Source: Muribaculaceae bacterium
Lineage (GTDB): Bacteria; Bacteroidota; Bacteroidia; Bacteroidales; Muribaculaceae
DNA: 56,238 nucleotides
Direction of reading: 5' to 3'
NCBI GenBank assembly: GCA_029055345.1
Contig: JAIDDJ010000033.1
Span: 77,381 to 133,618 of the forward strand
The notes under the pieces are model-generated. The model ran no database searches. It was not told the DNA's origin and saw only the letters and a list, made by a program, of their open reading frames with translations. Made by a program: the position numbers and the translations under genes. Positions 7,555 to 16,636 of the stretch are shown here, piece by piece (within the stretch, counting starts at the first letter, position 1; each line of letters starts with the position of its first letter).

Positions 7555-9342
7555 ATGGTGACTTTTGAAGAATATAAAGACTTGACAAGTCTCACCACTT
7601 TCGGTGTTCCGGTCAAGGCCCGGTGGTATGCCGAATATGCTTCCGAAAAAGAACTCCTGAAAATCACGCGTGATGGGCGGTTCATTGATAATCAGGTGTA
7701 TTATATCGGAGGTGGTAGCAATTTGCTCTTTCTGCATGATTTTGACGGTTTGGTGCTTCGTTCAGCCATTAAAGGTATTGTCCGGTATGATAAGGACCCG
7801 CAGACTTGCTATGTCATTGCAGGAGCAGGGGAGAAGTGGAGCGATTTGGTGGAGTGGACCGTTAATAACGAAATTGCGGGACTGGAAAATATGGCTGCCA
7901 TTCCCGGAGATGTGGGTGCGGCTCCGGTCCAGAATGTAGGAGCCTACGGGGTGGAAGCCAAGGATGTGGTCTTTTCAGTGGAATGTTTTGATACGATGAC
8001 TCGTAAAACCGTTCGGTTTTCTGCTGAAGAGTGCGGATTCGGCTATCGCGACAGTATGTTCAAACACGAGGGCAAAGGCAGATATATTGTTTTGCGTGTT
8101 TCATTCAGACTTTCTCAAACTACAAAGCCCTCAAACCTTTCTTACGGCCCGTTAAAGGAATTCGCGAAAAATCTTGGTCATGAGCCAACGATCCGCGAGA
8201 TCGCGGATGAGATAAAAAGAATAAGGGATTCAAAACTTCCGGATCCCGATAAATTGGGAAGTGCGGGTAGTTTTTTTAAGAATCCTGTTGTTCACAATGG
8301 TTTCTTGAAAGAGATTGAAGTTTTGACCGGCCAACGAATTCAAGGGCATCCGGTAGGCGAGCATCATACTAAGGTATCTGCCGCTTGGCTTATAGACAAT
8401 GCAGGAATGAAAGGTATGCGCTGCGGAGGAGCGATGGTCTATGAAAAGCAACCGCTCGTGATTGTAAATACGGGTCATGCCACTGCCGAAGATGTGAAGT
8501 TGCTGGCCGAAAAAGTCAGGAGTGAGGTGAGAAACAAATTTCTCATTGATTTGAATCCGGAGGTTAATTATATTGACACCACCATCAATGTAACCCTGCT
8601 CGGCACAGGAACTTCAAAAGGTATTCCGGAAATCGGCTGTATGTGCCGCGTCTGTCAGTCCCCCTATTTGAAAGATAAAAGGACTCGCACTTCTGCGCTT
8701 GTCAGAACAATGGGTATGACTTTGCTTATTGATCCTTCTCCGGATTTCAGGCAACAGGCTCTTCGGGAAGGCCTGCATCACATAGATGCGGTGCTTGTCA
8801 CGCATGGACATAATGATCATGTCGGGGGGCTGGATGATCTCCGCCCATTCTGTGCCGATCACCGCCTCACTGTATATACAGATCCTATCACAGACAAGGA
8901 ACTTAGAACTCACTTTGAATATTGCTTTAGGGAGCATCCATACCCGGGAGTCCCTACATTTGATATGCATGTTATTGATAAGAATCCCTTTTTTATCAAT
9001 GGAGTTAAGATAATTCCTATTGAGGTGATGCACGGGCAGCGGCCAATCTTAGGTTATCGCATCGGAAAATTCGCTTATATCACTGATGCAAAGACAATTG
9101 CCCCGGAGGAGCTTGAAAAATTGGAGGGTGTGGATACAATGGTGTTAAATGCGCTGCGCGATCGTGACCATTTCTCGCATTTCACGCTTGAAGAAGCTTT
9201 GGAGGTAATAAATGAGATTAACCCCCGTCAGGCATATCTTACCCATTTCAACCATGAGATAGGGCGTCACCATGAGCTCGCCTCCCGACTTCCCGAGAAT
9301 GTAGCTCCCGGATATGATGGGCTGACGTTCAACGTCAGATAA
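7555..9342 (+). CDS. murB: Fusion of UDP-N-acetylenolpyruvoylglucosamine reductase (MurB) and PhnP-like metallo-hydrolase
   Basis: Residues 1 to about 340 are MurB, the FAD enzyme that reduces UDP-GlcNAc-enolpyruvate to UDP-MurNAc. They include the FAD-binding YYIGGGSNLLF, the AIPGDVGAAPVQNVGAYG region and S239 in GSAGSFFKNP, the expected proton donor. Residues of about 345-595 are a metallo-beta-lactamase-fold hydrolase with GTGTSKGIP, a GCMCRVC cysteine cluster as in PhnP, and the metal motif HGHNDH at 417-422. The frame is continuous and no in-frame ATG lies at the junction, so this is one protein rather than two overlapping genes. The hydrolase probably cuts a phosphodiester or cyclic phosphate; its link to MurB is unknown. 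Confidence 0.92.
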   Translation: MVTFEEYKDLTSLTTFGVPVKARWYAEYASEKELLKITRDGRFIDNQVYYIGGGSNLLFLHDFDGLVLRSAIKGIVRYDKDPQTCYVIAGAGEKWSDLVEWTVNNEIAGLENMAAIPGDVGAAPVQNVGAYGVEAKDVVFSVECFDTMTRKTVRFSAEECGFGYRDSMFKHEGKGRYIVLRVSFRLSQTTKPSNLSYGPLKEFAKNLGHEPTIREIADEIKRIRDSKLPDPDKLGSAGSFFKNPVVHNGFLKEIEVLTGQRIQGHPVGEHHTKVSAAWLIDNAGMKGMRCGGAMVYEKQPLVIVNTGHATAEDVKLLAEKVRSEVRNKFLIDLNPEVNYIDTTINVTLLGTGTSKGIPEIGCMCRVCQSPYLKDKRTRTSALVRTMGMTLLIDPSPDFRQQALREGLHHIDAVLVTHGHNDHVGGLDDLRPFCADHRLTVYTDPITDKELRTHFEYCFREHPYPGVPTFDMHVIDKNPFFINGVKIIPIEVMHGQRPILGYRIGKFAYITDAKTIAPEELEKLEGVDTMVLNALRDRDHFSHFTLEEALEVINEINPRQAYLTHFNHEIGRHHELASRLPENVAPGYDGLTFNVR

Positions 9343-9347
9343 GTCTA

Positions 9348-9500
9348 AGACCCCATCCCATTAAAATGTTAATGCGGGCCGCATATTTTCGCGGGAGATT
9401 TGTCTGTCTCGGAGGAAGCTACACGGGCATTATGCCTGGAGAGATGGGCAAAACTCACCGGAAAGCTGCCGCACAAAGGAAATCGCAGAAATTTTAATAA
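9348..9500 (+). repeat. Diverged copy of the intergenic element found at 23071
   Basis: The start AGACCCCATCCCATTAAAAT and following GTTAATGC match the left end of the element at 23071 with few changes. Similarity continues through an ATATT...GGAG...TTTG...GAGGAA...GATGG pattern. The right half and the right inverted repeat are missing. It lies between the murB fusion and tRNA-Glu. An ATG-initiated frame at 9366-9497 (43 codons) exists inside it but is probably a by-product of the repeat. Confidence 0.5.
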
Positions 9501-9539
9501 ATTTTCACGGACAAATTTGGTAGTATCAGAAAAATTGAT

Positions 9540-9547
9540 TAACTTTG
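9540..9547 (+). promoter_or_regulatory. -7 promoter box (TAACTTTG) of tRNA-Glu
   Basis: TAACTTTGCAG lies 47 bases upstream of the tRNA 5' end, inferring a 5' leader removed by RNase P. Confidence 0.6.
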
Positions 9548-9594
9548 CAGAGCAAAAAGGAAACGGCCATAGGGTTCATATCCTTGCTTTATTT

Positions 9595-9666
9595 GGTCTA
9601 TTAGTGTAGCGGTTAGCACGCCACCCTCTCACGGTGGAAACTCGGGTTCGAGTCCCGGATAGACTA
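9595..9666 (+). tRNA. tRNA-Glu (CTC anticodon)
   Basis: The acceptor GGTCTAT pairs with ATAGACT. The anticodon stem CCACC/GGTGG closes loop CTCTCAC (anticodon CTC, reading GAG). The T arm CTCGGGTTCGAGTCCCGG is intact. CCA is not encoded. It is followed within five bases by a strong terminator, so it is transcribed singly. Confidence 0.95.
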
Positions 9667-9670
9667 CTTC

Positions 9671-9700
9671 AGGACTATCTTAAGATAGTCCTATTTTTTT
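9671..9700 (+). terminator. Intrinsic terminator of tRNA-Glu
   Basis: AGGACTATCTTAAGATAGTCCT is a perfect palindrome followed by ATTTTTTT. Confidence 0.9.
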
Positions 9701-9819
9701 GTATTATCTTTTTGTTGTTATCCAATTTCAGAATATTTTTGGAGCTGTTGATGGTAGGTGAATACCGGACGCTTTATAAAATATTATGTCATGGGTTTTG
9801 TAATTACTATGATAATTAT

Positions 9820-9827
9820 TAACTTTG
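9820..9827 (+). promoter_or_regulatory. -7 promoter box (TAACTTTG) of the Crp-like regulator
   Basis: TAACTTTGTC lies 71 bases upstream of the ATG at 9899. Confidence 0.55.
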
Positions 9828-9898
9828 TCAATAGAATTAGCGCTTAGCCGTCAAATCTGTTAGTGTCAAATAAATTGTGTGTCATTAATGTTTTTGAT

Positions 9899-10582
9899 AT
9901 GAATACAATATATGAGCGTCTGGTGAATCTGCCTATATTTAAAGGGGCAGGGAAAGAGTTAATTACATCATTCGTAGAAAAGACCCCTCTTGACTTTATT
10001 AGTTATTACCCCGGTGAGGTCATAATTGAAGAAAACCGTCCTTGTGATGAAGTGATTTGCCTTGTTTCAGGCTCCGTCAGAAGAAGACGGTATTTTTGTG
10101 CCGGACAGCTGATAGTAAATGATGTGCTTCACGCAGGAAGTATGCTTGGCCTTGAAAATCTTTATGGTCTCCACACAAAGTTTGGAATGAATATAGTTGC
10201 TGACAGCGAGGTAGGTGTGATGCAGTTTGATAAACACAATTTATTCCATTGGCTTCTGAATTCCAAATTATTGCTTATAAATACTCTAAATTATCTTTCC
10301 AGAAATGCCCAGAACGGTACGGATGCCCTAATGAGTCATGGTATGAGGGAAATTGAATCTGAACTTTCATATCTTGTTCAGATTGCGACTTCCCCGAGTT
10401 CGACAAATATTTCGATAACCACACCAAACATCCCGATAGAAGAGTTTATGGCTCCTCAAGGTAAGACCCACCGCCCACTTCTCAATAGGCTAATCGAATC
10501 CGGACTTATTACAATGCCCGATTCGCATACCATCGATATTGCTTCAAGGTGTGCTCTCCTGGATGCTTTCCGTGAAGAGTGA
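9899..10582 (+). CDS. Crp/Fnr-type transcription regulator with weak DNA-binding domain
   Basis: 227 residues from the ATG at 9899 (MNTIYERLVN); an in-frame GTG at 9863 is possible but less likely. Residues of about 10-120 match a cyclic-nucleotide-binding beta-barrel, with PGEVIIEENRPCDEVICLVSGSVR as the typical roll. The C-terminal 80 residues should form a winged helix-turn-helix, but the classical motif is hard to see (PIEEFMAPQGKTHRPLLNRLIESGLI). This resembles the many divergent Crp-like proteins of Bacteroidales. The arginine that contacts cAMP is not evident, so the ligand is unknown. It is transcribed alone upstream of the nucleoside transporter. Confidence 0.85.
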   Translation: MNTIYERLVNLPIFKGAGKELITSFVEKTPLDFISYYPGEVIIEENRPCDEVICLVSGSVRRRRYFCAGQLIVNDVLHAGSMLGLENLYGLHTKFGMNIVADSEVGVMQFDKHNLFHWLLNSKLLLINTLNYLSRNAQNGTDALMSHGMREIESELSYLVQIATSPSSTNISITTPNIPIEEFMAPQGKTHRPLLNRLIESGLITMPDSHTIDIASRCALLDAFREE

Positions 10583-10747
10583 GACAACGCGCAGTCTCCT
10601 TATCTGACTATATTTTGGATAGGAGGCTGAAGTAAACTTTATGATATACGCTCGAATATTTTGGCAACGTCCCGTGTGTAAAATCCGGTTTTTGAACGAT
10701 GCCAAATAATAATTTTTATAACGATATGAAAAATCAGGAATTTTAAT

Positions 10748-10755
10748 TATCTTTG
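10748..10755 (+). promoter_or_regulatory. -7 promoter box (TATCTTTG) of the nucleoside transporter/rsmE unit
   Basis: TATCTTTGCATC lies 36 bases upstream of the ATG at 10792. Confidence 0.6.
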
Positions 10756-10791
10756 CATCAGCTAACCGCATCAATTAATTAATGAAACACC

Positions 10792-12138
10792 ATGAAAGGC
10801 AATAGCATTCTTAAATTCAGGCTTTCTCTTCTTAATTTCATCGAATTTGCTGTGTGGGGTTCTTATCTCACATCTTTAGGTAATTTCTTGTTTCAAGCCG
10901 GATTGGGTAGTCAGATAGGATGGTTCTATGCTATCCAGGGAATAGTATCTCTGATTATGCCCTCACTGATAGGCATCATAGCCGACAGGTGGATCCAAGC
11001 TCAGAAAATGTTGAGTTTATGCCATCTGATGGCCGGAGTGTTCATGGCTTTGGCCGGAATTTATTGCATGAATGCAACTACAATAGAATTTGGCCCTCTG
11101 TTCACGTTTTATTCAATATCAGTCGGTTTCTTCATGCCGACTATCGGGCTGAATAATTCAGTTGCTTTTAATGCACTTACCGGTGCCGGACTTGACACCG
11201 TGAAAGATTTCCCGGCGATTCGCATTTTCGGAACCATCGGTTTCATTTGCGCAATGCTTTTCGTCAATTTCGTCACTATTGAAGGCATCGCTTTCCAATC
11301 TTCATATATGCAGCTGTTTGTCTCGGCGGCATTCAGTTTCATCATGACTGTTTATGCTTTAACCATGCCGGCTTGCGCTACTTCCAAGGCTGATTCTTCC
11401 GCCGGCTGGATTGACAAGTTCGGTCTGCGTGCATTCGGACTGTTCAAACAGAAGAAAATGGCGATTTTCTTCCTTTTCAGTATGCTACTCGGCGTTTCTC
11501 TGCAAATCACTAACGGCTACGCCAACCCGTTCATCACTTTCTTTAAGGATATTCCGGAATATAGTAATGCTTGGGCCGCACAAAATGCTAACGCATTGAT
11601 TTCACTTTCTCAAATCAGCGAAACACTGTGTATCCTGCTGATTCCTTACTGTCTGAAGCGATTTGGAATCAAAGGTGTAATGCTGATGTCGATGTTTGCA
11701 TGGGTGCTACGGTTCGGGCTCTTCGGTGTAGGAAATCCCGATGGTGGACTTTGGATGTTCATCTTGTCTTGCATAGTATATGGTATTGCGTTCGATTTCT
11801 TTAATGTGTCGGGTGGTCTGTACGTCGACAGAGAGACTTCTCCTGAAATCCGCAGCAGTGCGCAGGGCCTGTTTATGATCATGACAAATGGATTCGGGGC
11901 TACTATCGGAACTCTGTGTGCGATGGCGATTGTCAACCATTATGTAGTGCCCACCGATTCGCCCGAGGTGCAACTCGAAGGCTGGCGTGCTTGCTGGCTT
12001 ATATTTGCTGCCTATGCCTGCCTTGTTGGAATCCTGTTCTGGCTGATTTTTAAAGAAGATAAAAAAGACAAGGCCCTTCTCAATGAAGCTCCGATATTTG
12101 AGGCTGTAGATGGCGGAGGGATGACTGAGGAGATATGA
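10792..12138 (+). CDS. nupG: Nucleoside:H+ symporter of the NupG/XapB family
   Basis: A 448-residue major-facilitator inner-membrane transporter with about 12 hydrophobic helices. The N-terminal pattern FIEFAVWGSYLTSLGNFLF, the PSLIGIIADRWI loop, the MPTIGLNNSVAFNAL segment and DFPAIRIFGTIGFI match E. coli NupG closely in order and spacing. It should import purine and pyrimidine nucleosides with protons. The stop overlaps the rsmE start by four bases (ATGA). Several purine-salvage genes (mtnN, PNP) lie elsewhere in the window. Exact substrate range is not visible. Confidence 0.85.
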   Translation: MKGNSILKFRLSLLNFIEFAVWGSYLTSLGNFLFQAGLGSQIGWFYAIQGIVSLIMPSLIGIIADRWIQAQKMLSLCHLMAGVFMALAGIYCMNATTIEFGPLFTFYSISVGFFMPTIGLNNSVAFNALTGAGLDTVKDFPAIRIFGTIGFICAMLFVNFVTIEGIAFQSSYMQLFVSAAFSFIMTVYALTMPACATSKADSSAGWIDKFGLRAFGLFKQKKMAIFFLFSMLLGVSLQITNGYANPFITFFKDIPEYSNAWAAQNANALISLSQISETLCILLIPYCLKRFGIKGVMLMSMFAWVLRFGLFGVGNPDGGLWMFILSCIVYGIAFDFFNVSGGLYVDRETSPEIRSSAQGLFMIMTNGFGATIGTLCAMAIVNHYVVPTDSPEVQLEGWRACWLIFAAYACLVGILFWLIFKEDKKDKALLNEAPIFEAVDGGGMTEEI

Positions 12139-12854
12139 TTCGATTCTTTGCCCCTGATATCGTAAAAGATTCGGCTCTGCCGGAAGGAGAGTCCGCCCAC
12201 TGCTGCCGGGTCCTTCGTTTGAAGAAGGGAGCGGAGATAGAGGTTGTCGATGGGAATGGCTCCGTTTACTCTTGCGTAATCGTGGAGCCCAACCCGCGCC
12301 ATACCTGTGTTGAGATTGTCGATGTTCATGTGCAGCCACTCCATTGGAAACCCTATATTACGTTGGCCATCGCACCAACTAAAAATATCGACCGAATGGA
12401 ATGGCTTGCTGAGAAAGCAGTCGAAATAGGTGTCAACAGACTCGTTTTCCTGAATTGTCACAACAATGTGCGCCGTGTTGTAAAACGCGAGCGATTCGAT
12501 AAGATTCTTGTCTCGGCTATGAAACAGAGTCTTAAGGCCTCAATTCCTGAATTCACTGAGATGATTGACTTCAAGGATTTTATTTCCACAGACACTTCAA
12601 CTAAAAAGTTTGTTGGATACTGCGATTCATCGGTGGAAAAAATTGATTTCGCGAAGGCTTATGATGGTGAATCGGATATCACGATAATGGTCGGACCCGA
12701 AGGCGACTTTACAAGGGAAGAAATCGAGGCTGCCTTCAATTCCGGTTTCAAACCGGTTACTTTCGGCAATACAAGACTCCGCACCGAGACCGCAGGGCTT
12801 GATGCATTATGCGCGACGCATACGCTTATCAGCCTTAAAGCTAATGATTCGTAG
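12135..12854 (+). CDS. rsmE: 16S rRNA (uracil-1498-N3)-methyltransferase
   Basis: A 239-residue SPOUT-class methyltransferase that methylates U1498 in the decoding region of 16S rRNA. The N-terminal PUA-like part carries HCCRVLRLKKG; the C-terminal knot carries GPEGDFTREE and the FGNTRLRTETA loop that binds S-adenosylmethionine. The start overlaps the transporter stop in ATGA, so translation is probably coupled. A terminator follows at 12912. Confidence 0.96.
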   Translation: MIRFFAPDIVKDSALPEGESAHCCRVLRLKKGAEIEVVDGNGSVYSCVIVEPNPRHTCVEIVDVHVQPLHWKPYITLAIAPTKNIDRMEWLAEKAVEIGVNRLVFLNCHNNVRRVVKRERFDKILVSAMKQSLKASIPEFTEMIDFKDFISTDTSTKKFVGYCDSSVEKIDFAKAYDGESDITIMVGPEGDFTREEIEAAFNSGFKPVTFGNTRLRTETAGLDALCATHTLISLKANDS

Positions 12855-12911
12855 GGTGCGTACTCTTAGGGAACACGTTCTAAATACCTCCACATGTTAC
12901 CTTCATAAAAA

Positions 12912-12941
12912 GAAAAGAGCCGGCTTTTACCCGGCTTTTTC
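12912..12941. terminator. Shared terminator between rsmE and the convergent channel gene
   Basis: AGCCGG/CCGGCT hairpin with loop CTTTTAC, A-rich on the left and T-rich on the right, so it can stop both convergent transcripts. Confidence 0.8.
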
Positions 12942-12964
12942 TATGAATATAGTCGAATAGTGGC

Positions 12965-14590
12965 TCAATTGCTTTGGCTTTGGACCGACGACTGACTTTG
13001 TCCCTGTGGTGGCGTCGAAGCCGCAGCTTGCGGCTGAGGACTCGCCGGAGCTTGCGGATACAGACCTGCCGGAGGTGTGCCGGGACGTTCGGGAGTCCCT
13101 GAATTATAATAATAAGGATAGGGAATTCCGACAATTGGACCTGTAGTGCGACCCGCACTGAGAGAACCTTCAATAATCGTGTCGCGTCCCGAAGCATTCT
13201 CAAAGGTGTATAGATGGAATTTATGCAGCATCACTGCAAGATGCTCGAACACCGATGCCTGTATACCCTCATATGCGAACCAAGCTGAAGTATTGGTAAA
13301 ACAATATATCTGCAAAGGAATGCCCGATGATGTCTGAGCCAGCGTAGTAACGAAGCAGTCGTCATCATGTGATATATGGTTGTTCTGATTCAGATATAGT
13401 TTTATATAGGCTCTGAATATGCCGAGATTCGTATCGATGCTTCCATCCACGAGCCCTTCACTATTATTGACGTCTTCAACTTTCCCTGCGGCTTTCTGTG
13501 CCCGTTTCTTTGCAATCCAGTCCTTAATCAATTCAACTTGAGAAAACTCTTCAAGCAAATCATCCGAAGCCTCCACCACACTGTCGGCGTCAATGTTATA
13601 CGAGCGCTGAATCCTGCGGGTATGTGATTCCTGCATATTCCGGTAATTAGTAAATCCGTTAGAAATCAGGTTGTAGGGTGGGACTGTTGAAACAGTCTTG
13701 TCCCAGTTGATGATCTTTACATCCGTGAGCGACACCTCCGAAACTATACCGTTGGCTTTATTACCCGGAACCTCTATCCAGTCTCCGACATGCAGGGAGT
13801 CATTTTGTGCAAGCTGTACTCCTGCGACTATTCCCAAAATCGAATCCTTGAAAATCAACATCAGGACAGCAGCGAACGCACCCAGGCCGGCCAGCAGTGC
13901 GCCGGGAGATTTATCAAGAAGTATCGCTGCAATCACTATTGATGAAATTATCCATACAAGCAGTTTGGCAACCTGTACAATACCTGCCAGCGGAAGTTTC
14001 TTTTTATTTTCGCGTTGATCGAGCGTAGCCCATATGACGTCGCTTAACGAACATAATGCCACCGCCACAACAACCGTTATATATATGGCCGTCAGCCTGG
14101 TAAGCCACGATGCTATGGATATGTGCATGAACAGCGTGAACTGTATAAGGATCAGAAATAATAGGGCCGGAAGAAGTCGGCTTACTTTTATAAAGAATCT
14201 CTTTTCAACGAGATTAGTATAAATCTTAGACTTTACATGTGGTTTCAATTTGTCGAGTATGAAAACCACAAGCCATTTTAATCCTATACCTACTACCATT
14301 GCCAGAATGAATACAATGGCTATGTAGACCCAGGTAAAAAGAGTTTCATCTTTCTCCCATCCAAAAAGACTGAGCAGCCAATCGGAAAACTTCATTAATT
14401 CGGTGGCTATGAAATATGTTCCCTGATCTGTCGCAGTGTTATCTACTATGCCGGCTCTGTTTACCGCGCGAGTTACATGAGATACCGGATCGTTCGGCCC
14501 CATGCCCATTATCATTGTTAACAATGTCGGAAATGCCATATGATTACAGTGGAATTGATTAGTTGGTATGTATTCTTGATTTCTTAACAT
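12965..14590 (-). CDS. MscS-family mechanosensitive channel (YbdG type)
   Basis: Inner-membrane channel opened by osmotic downshift or tension. The order of segments matches E. coli YbdG: about five membrane helices, then the pore helix and MscS fold (GALLAGLGAFAAVLMLIFKDSILGIVAGVQL, then GDWIEVPG and SLTDVKIINWDKT), then the cytoplasmic cage ending in a CFTNTSAWFAYEGIQASVFEH segment. A Pro/Ala/Gln/Ser-rich tail of about 50 residues is added at the C-terminus and is probably disordered. The longest ORF starts at 14590; YbdG alignment would favour a later start such as ATG 14395 (MKFSDWLLSLFG). No promoter was found upstream. Confidence 0.88.
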   Translation of the reverse strand: MLRNQEYIPTNQFHCNHMAFPTLLTMIMGMGPNDPVSHVTRAVNRAGIVDNTATDQGTYFIATELMKFSDWLLSLFGWEKDETLFTWVYIAIVFILAMVVGIGLKWLVVFILDKLKPHVKSKIYTNLVEKRFFIKVSRLLPALLFLILIQFTLFMHISIASWLTRLTAIYITVVVAVALCSLSDVIWATLDQRENKKKLPLAGIVQVAKLLVWIISSIVIAAILLDKSPGALLAGLGAFAAVLMLIFKDSILGIVAGVQLAQNDSLHVGDWIEVPGNKANGIVSEVSLTDVKIINWDKTVSTVPPYNLISNGFTNYRNMQESHTRRIQRSYNIDADSVVEASDDLLEEFSQVELIKDWIAKKRAQKAAGKVEDVNNSEGLVDGSIDTNLGIFRAYIKLYLNQNNHISHDDDCFVTTLAQTSSGIPLQIYCFTNTSAWFAYEGIQASVFEHLAVMLHKFHLYTFENASGRDTIIEGSLSAGRTTGPIVGIPYPYYYNSGTPERPGTPPAGLYPQAPASPQPQAAASTPPQGQSQSSVQSQSN

Positions 14591-14983
14591 TCTTTTCTTA
14601 AGCTTTGTTCGTCTGTTGGATATCCTGAAGCGTATATCTTTTGAGTAAGCTAAAGCTAATAGAGGAAGCTGATTATTCAGTTCCTCCAGCAGATTATAAA
14701 TGCAAAATCCTGATTAATCGCGCCTTAAAATGGATTAACAAAAATTAACATTGCAAGCCCCGCATTTTTTGCACACTCTCTTTGATTTGTGCAAATGTTG
14801 GATAAATTTTATTTTGAACCGGTTTTCGCTTCAAATTGCACATATAACGCAATTTAGGAACATCTTTTTCCTAAGAGGTAAAATATTTTTGAAAAAAAGT
14901 CGTAAAATCTTTTGCTCTAACCAATAGATTTATATAAATTTGAACAGAACTAACACGAAAATCTTAATGATTGTTAACCTGCC
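14591..14983. other. 393-bp gap between divergent channel and ndk genes
   Basis: AT-rich, no ORF with coding character and no structured RNA recognised. It must hold the promoters of both genes. The only weak match to a -7 box is the plus-strand AAATCTTTTGC near 14904-14914. Confidence 0.4.
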
Positions 14984-15445
14984 ATGGAGCGTACTTTAAT
15001 ACTTCTAAAACCATCATGCGTCGGAAGAGGCCTTATTGGAGAGGTCACTTCTCGTCTGGAAAAAAAGGGTCTTGTAATCTGCGGAATGAAAATGATTCAG
15101 CTGGATGAAAAAATCCTCCGCGAACATTATTCTCACCTTGTTGAAAAACCGTTCTTCCCCGTTCTTGTGAAAGGAATGATGGCTACTCCGGTGATTGCAA
15201 TGTGTCTCAAAGGCGTAGACGCTGTGGAAGTTGTAAGGCTCATGTGCGGTGTAACTAACGGAAGGAAGGCCGCTCCCGGCACGATCCGTGGAGATTTCAG
15301 CATGAGTGGCTCCCAGAATATAATCCATGCAAGTGACTCGCCTGAAAATGCGGAGATAGAAATCGCACGCTTTTTCAAGCCCGAAGAGTTGTTTGATTAC
15401 TCTCCCCTTGAGATAGGATATATTTACAGTCCTGACGAAGTGTGA
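14984..15445 (+). CDS. ndk: Nucleoside diphosphate kinase
   Basis: Moves the gamma-phosphate between nucleoside triphosphates and diphosphates through a phosphohistidine. H115 lies in the active-site segment NIIHASDSPENA. The N-terminal RTLILLKP and the GTIRGDF nucleotide site are also present. The length of 153 residues is standard. It precedes the M23 peptidase gene with an 80-base gap. Confidence 0.98.
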   Translation: MERTLILLKPSCVGRGLIGEVTSRLEKKGLVICGMKMIQLDEKILREHYSHLVEKPFFPVLVKGMMATPVIAMCLKGVDAVEVVRLMCGVTNGRKAAPGTIRGDFSMSGSQNIIHASDSPENAEIEIARFFKPEELFDYSPLEIGYIYSPDEV

Positions 15446-15525
15446 GTTTATATTAAATTAAGTTAATCGAAAAATTTTGCTTGATTCTCAGCGTTATAGG
15501 ATTGAGACAAAAGAGTTACAAAACA

Positions 15526-16467
15526 ATGTATAGTATTAAAAGCATAGTATGTATGGCCCTGATAAGCGTCCTTTCAGCAGGCTCGGCATACGCACAGCAT
15601 ATTTCTTCTTCAAATCCTCATTCTCAGGCTCACAAGCAGCTTCTGGCAAGTCGCGCCAAAAGTGATGACCAAATAAAATTAGTCGAAAAGAATACTTTCA
15701 TTGATCTCATCGATGAGCCGGAACCGGAACCCGATATTTACACCGAAGGATGGAACAGCAAGAGCGTCAACCCTTTCAAGGAATCGGATGTTCCTTTCAC
15801 AAAAGTTATTGATGTCTCTGAATACCATATGCCTGTTCCGGGTGTGCTAACATCAAAATATGGTTACCGCGCCCGTTTCGGACGTATGCATAAGGGTGTC
15901 GACCTTAATCTTCGTTCCAATGATACGGTATATGCTGCTTTCAGCGGTAAAGTGCGCCTTACTAACTATGAGGGTAAAGGATACGGCAATTACATTATTC
16001 TTCGTCATCCTAATGGCCTGGAAACTGTTTATGGTCACCTTAACCGTTTCCTTGTTAAGCCTGATCAGGTTGTGAAAGCAGGCCAGCCTATCGGTCTTGG
16101 CGGTAGCACCGGACGTAGTACGGGCCCGCATCTCCATTTCGAAACCCGTTTCATGGGTTATGCCATCAATCCGGAGGCTATTTTTGATTTTGAAAGAAAA
16201 ACGACCCATACCGATACTTATACATTCTCAAAGTCTACTTATACTCAGGCCCGTCATTATGCCCCGAAGACCACAATGGCAAAATCCGAATCTGAGAATA
16301 CATATAAGAGTGGTTCCAACTCTCAGGCCACTTATACAGTGAAGAAAGGTGATTCTCTTTCATCAATTGCCAGATCTTATGGTATGTCGGCCACGACTCT
16401 TAGAAAAATCAATAGCATGGAGCCTACCGATAAGATCCACGTAGGTCAAGTGTTGAAATTAAAATAA
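15526..16467 (+). CDS. Secreted M23 peptidase with C-terminal LysM domain
   Basis: 313 residues from ATG 15526 (MYSIKSIVCM); the longer frame from 15481 adds a non-signal-like segment. An N-terminal signal peptide ends near SAYAQ. An M23 (LytM) zinc peptidase domain follows, with MHKGVDLNL and the metal/catalytic HLHFE (about residue 200), and YGNYIILRH between. The C-terminal 45 residues form a LysM domain (YTVKKGDSLSSIARSYG). With all metal ligands present it is probably an active peptidoglycan endopeptidase in the periplasm. It has its own terminator at 16507. Confidence 0.95.
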   Translation: MYSIKSIVCMALISVLSAGSAYAQHISSSNPHSQAHKQLLASRAKSDDQIKLVEKNTFIDLIDEPEPEPDIYTEGWNSKSVNPFKESDVPFTKVIDVSEYHMPVPGVLTSKYGYRARFGRMHKGVDLNLRSNDTVYAAFSGKVRLTNYEGKGYGNYIILRHPNGLETVYGHLNRFLVKPDQVVKAGQPIGLGGSTGRSTGPHLHFETRFMGYAINPEAIFDFERKTTHTDTYTFSKSTYTQARHYAPKTTMAKSESENTYKSGSNSQATYTVKKGDSLSSIARSYGMSATTLRKINSMEPTDKIHVGQVLKLK

Positions 16468-16506
16468 CAGCGCTTATAAATACTTGTTTCATAAAGTGAA
16501 AGTTTT

Positions 16507-16536
16507 AGGCCGTTCTATTTTTGAACGGCCTTTTTT
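16507..16536 (+). terminator. Intrinsic terminator of the M23 peptidase gene
   Basis: AGGCCGTTC/GAACGGCCT stem with a 7-base loop and a run of six T. Confidence 0.9.
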
Positions 16537-16623
16537 CTTCTGGTTTATGTTATATTGGTTAATACATTTTACATTTCTTGTGGCTTACAGTCGTATTATA
16601 TTGTAGATTCTCCCGATTTTTAT

Positions 16624-16631
16624 TAATTTTG
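16624..16631 (+). promoter_or_regulatory. -7 promoter box (TAATTTTG) of the HU gene, implying a leaderless mRNA
   Basis: TAATTTTG ends five bases before the ATG at 16637. Since transcription normally starts only a few bases after this box, the mRNA would begin at or next to the start codon. Confidence 0.65.
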
Positions 16632-16636
16632 CGGTG

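Noticed and set aside
9328..9342. TGACGTT/AACGTCA palindrome at the end of the murB fusion
   Set aside because: It lies in the coding region up to the stop and has no T-run, so a terminator or operator call is not justified.
9400..9822. Open frames overlapping tRNA-Glu
   Set aside because: They cross the tRNA gene and its terminator and show no protein character.
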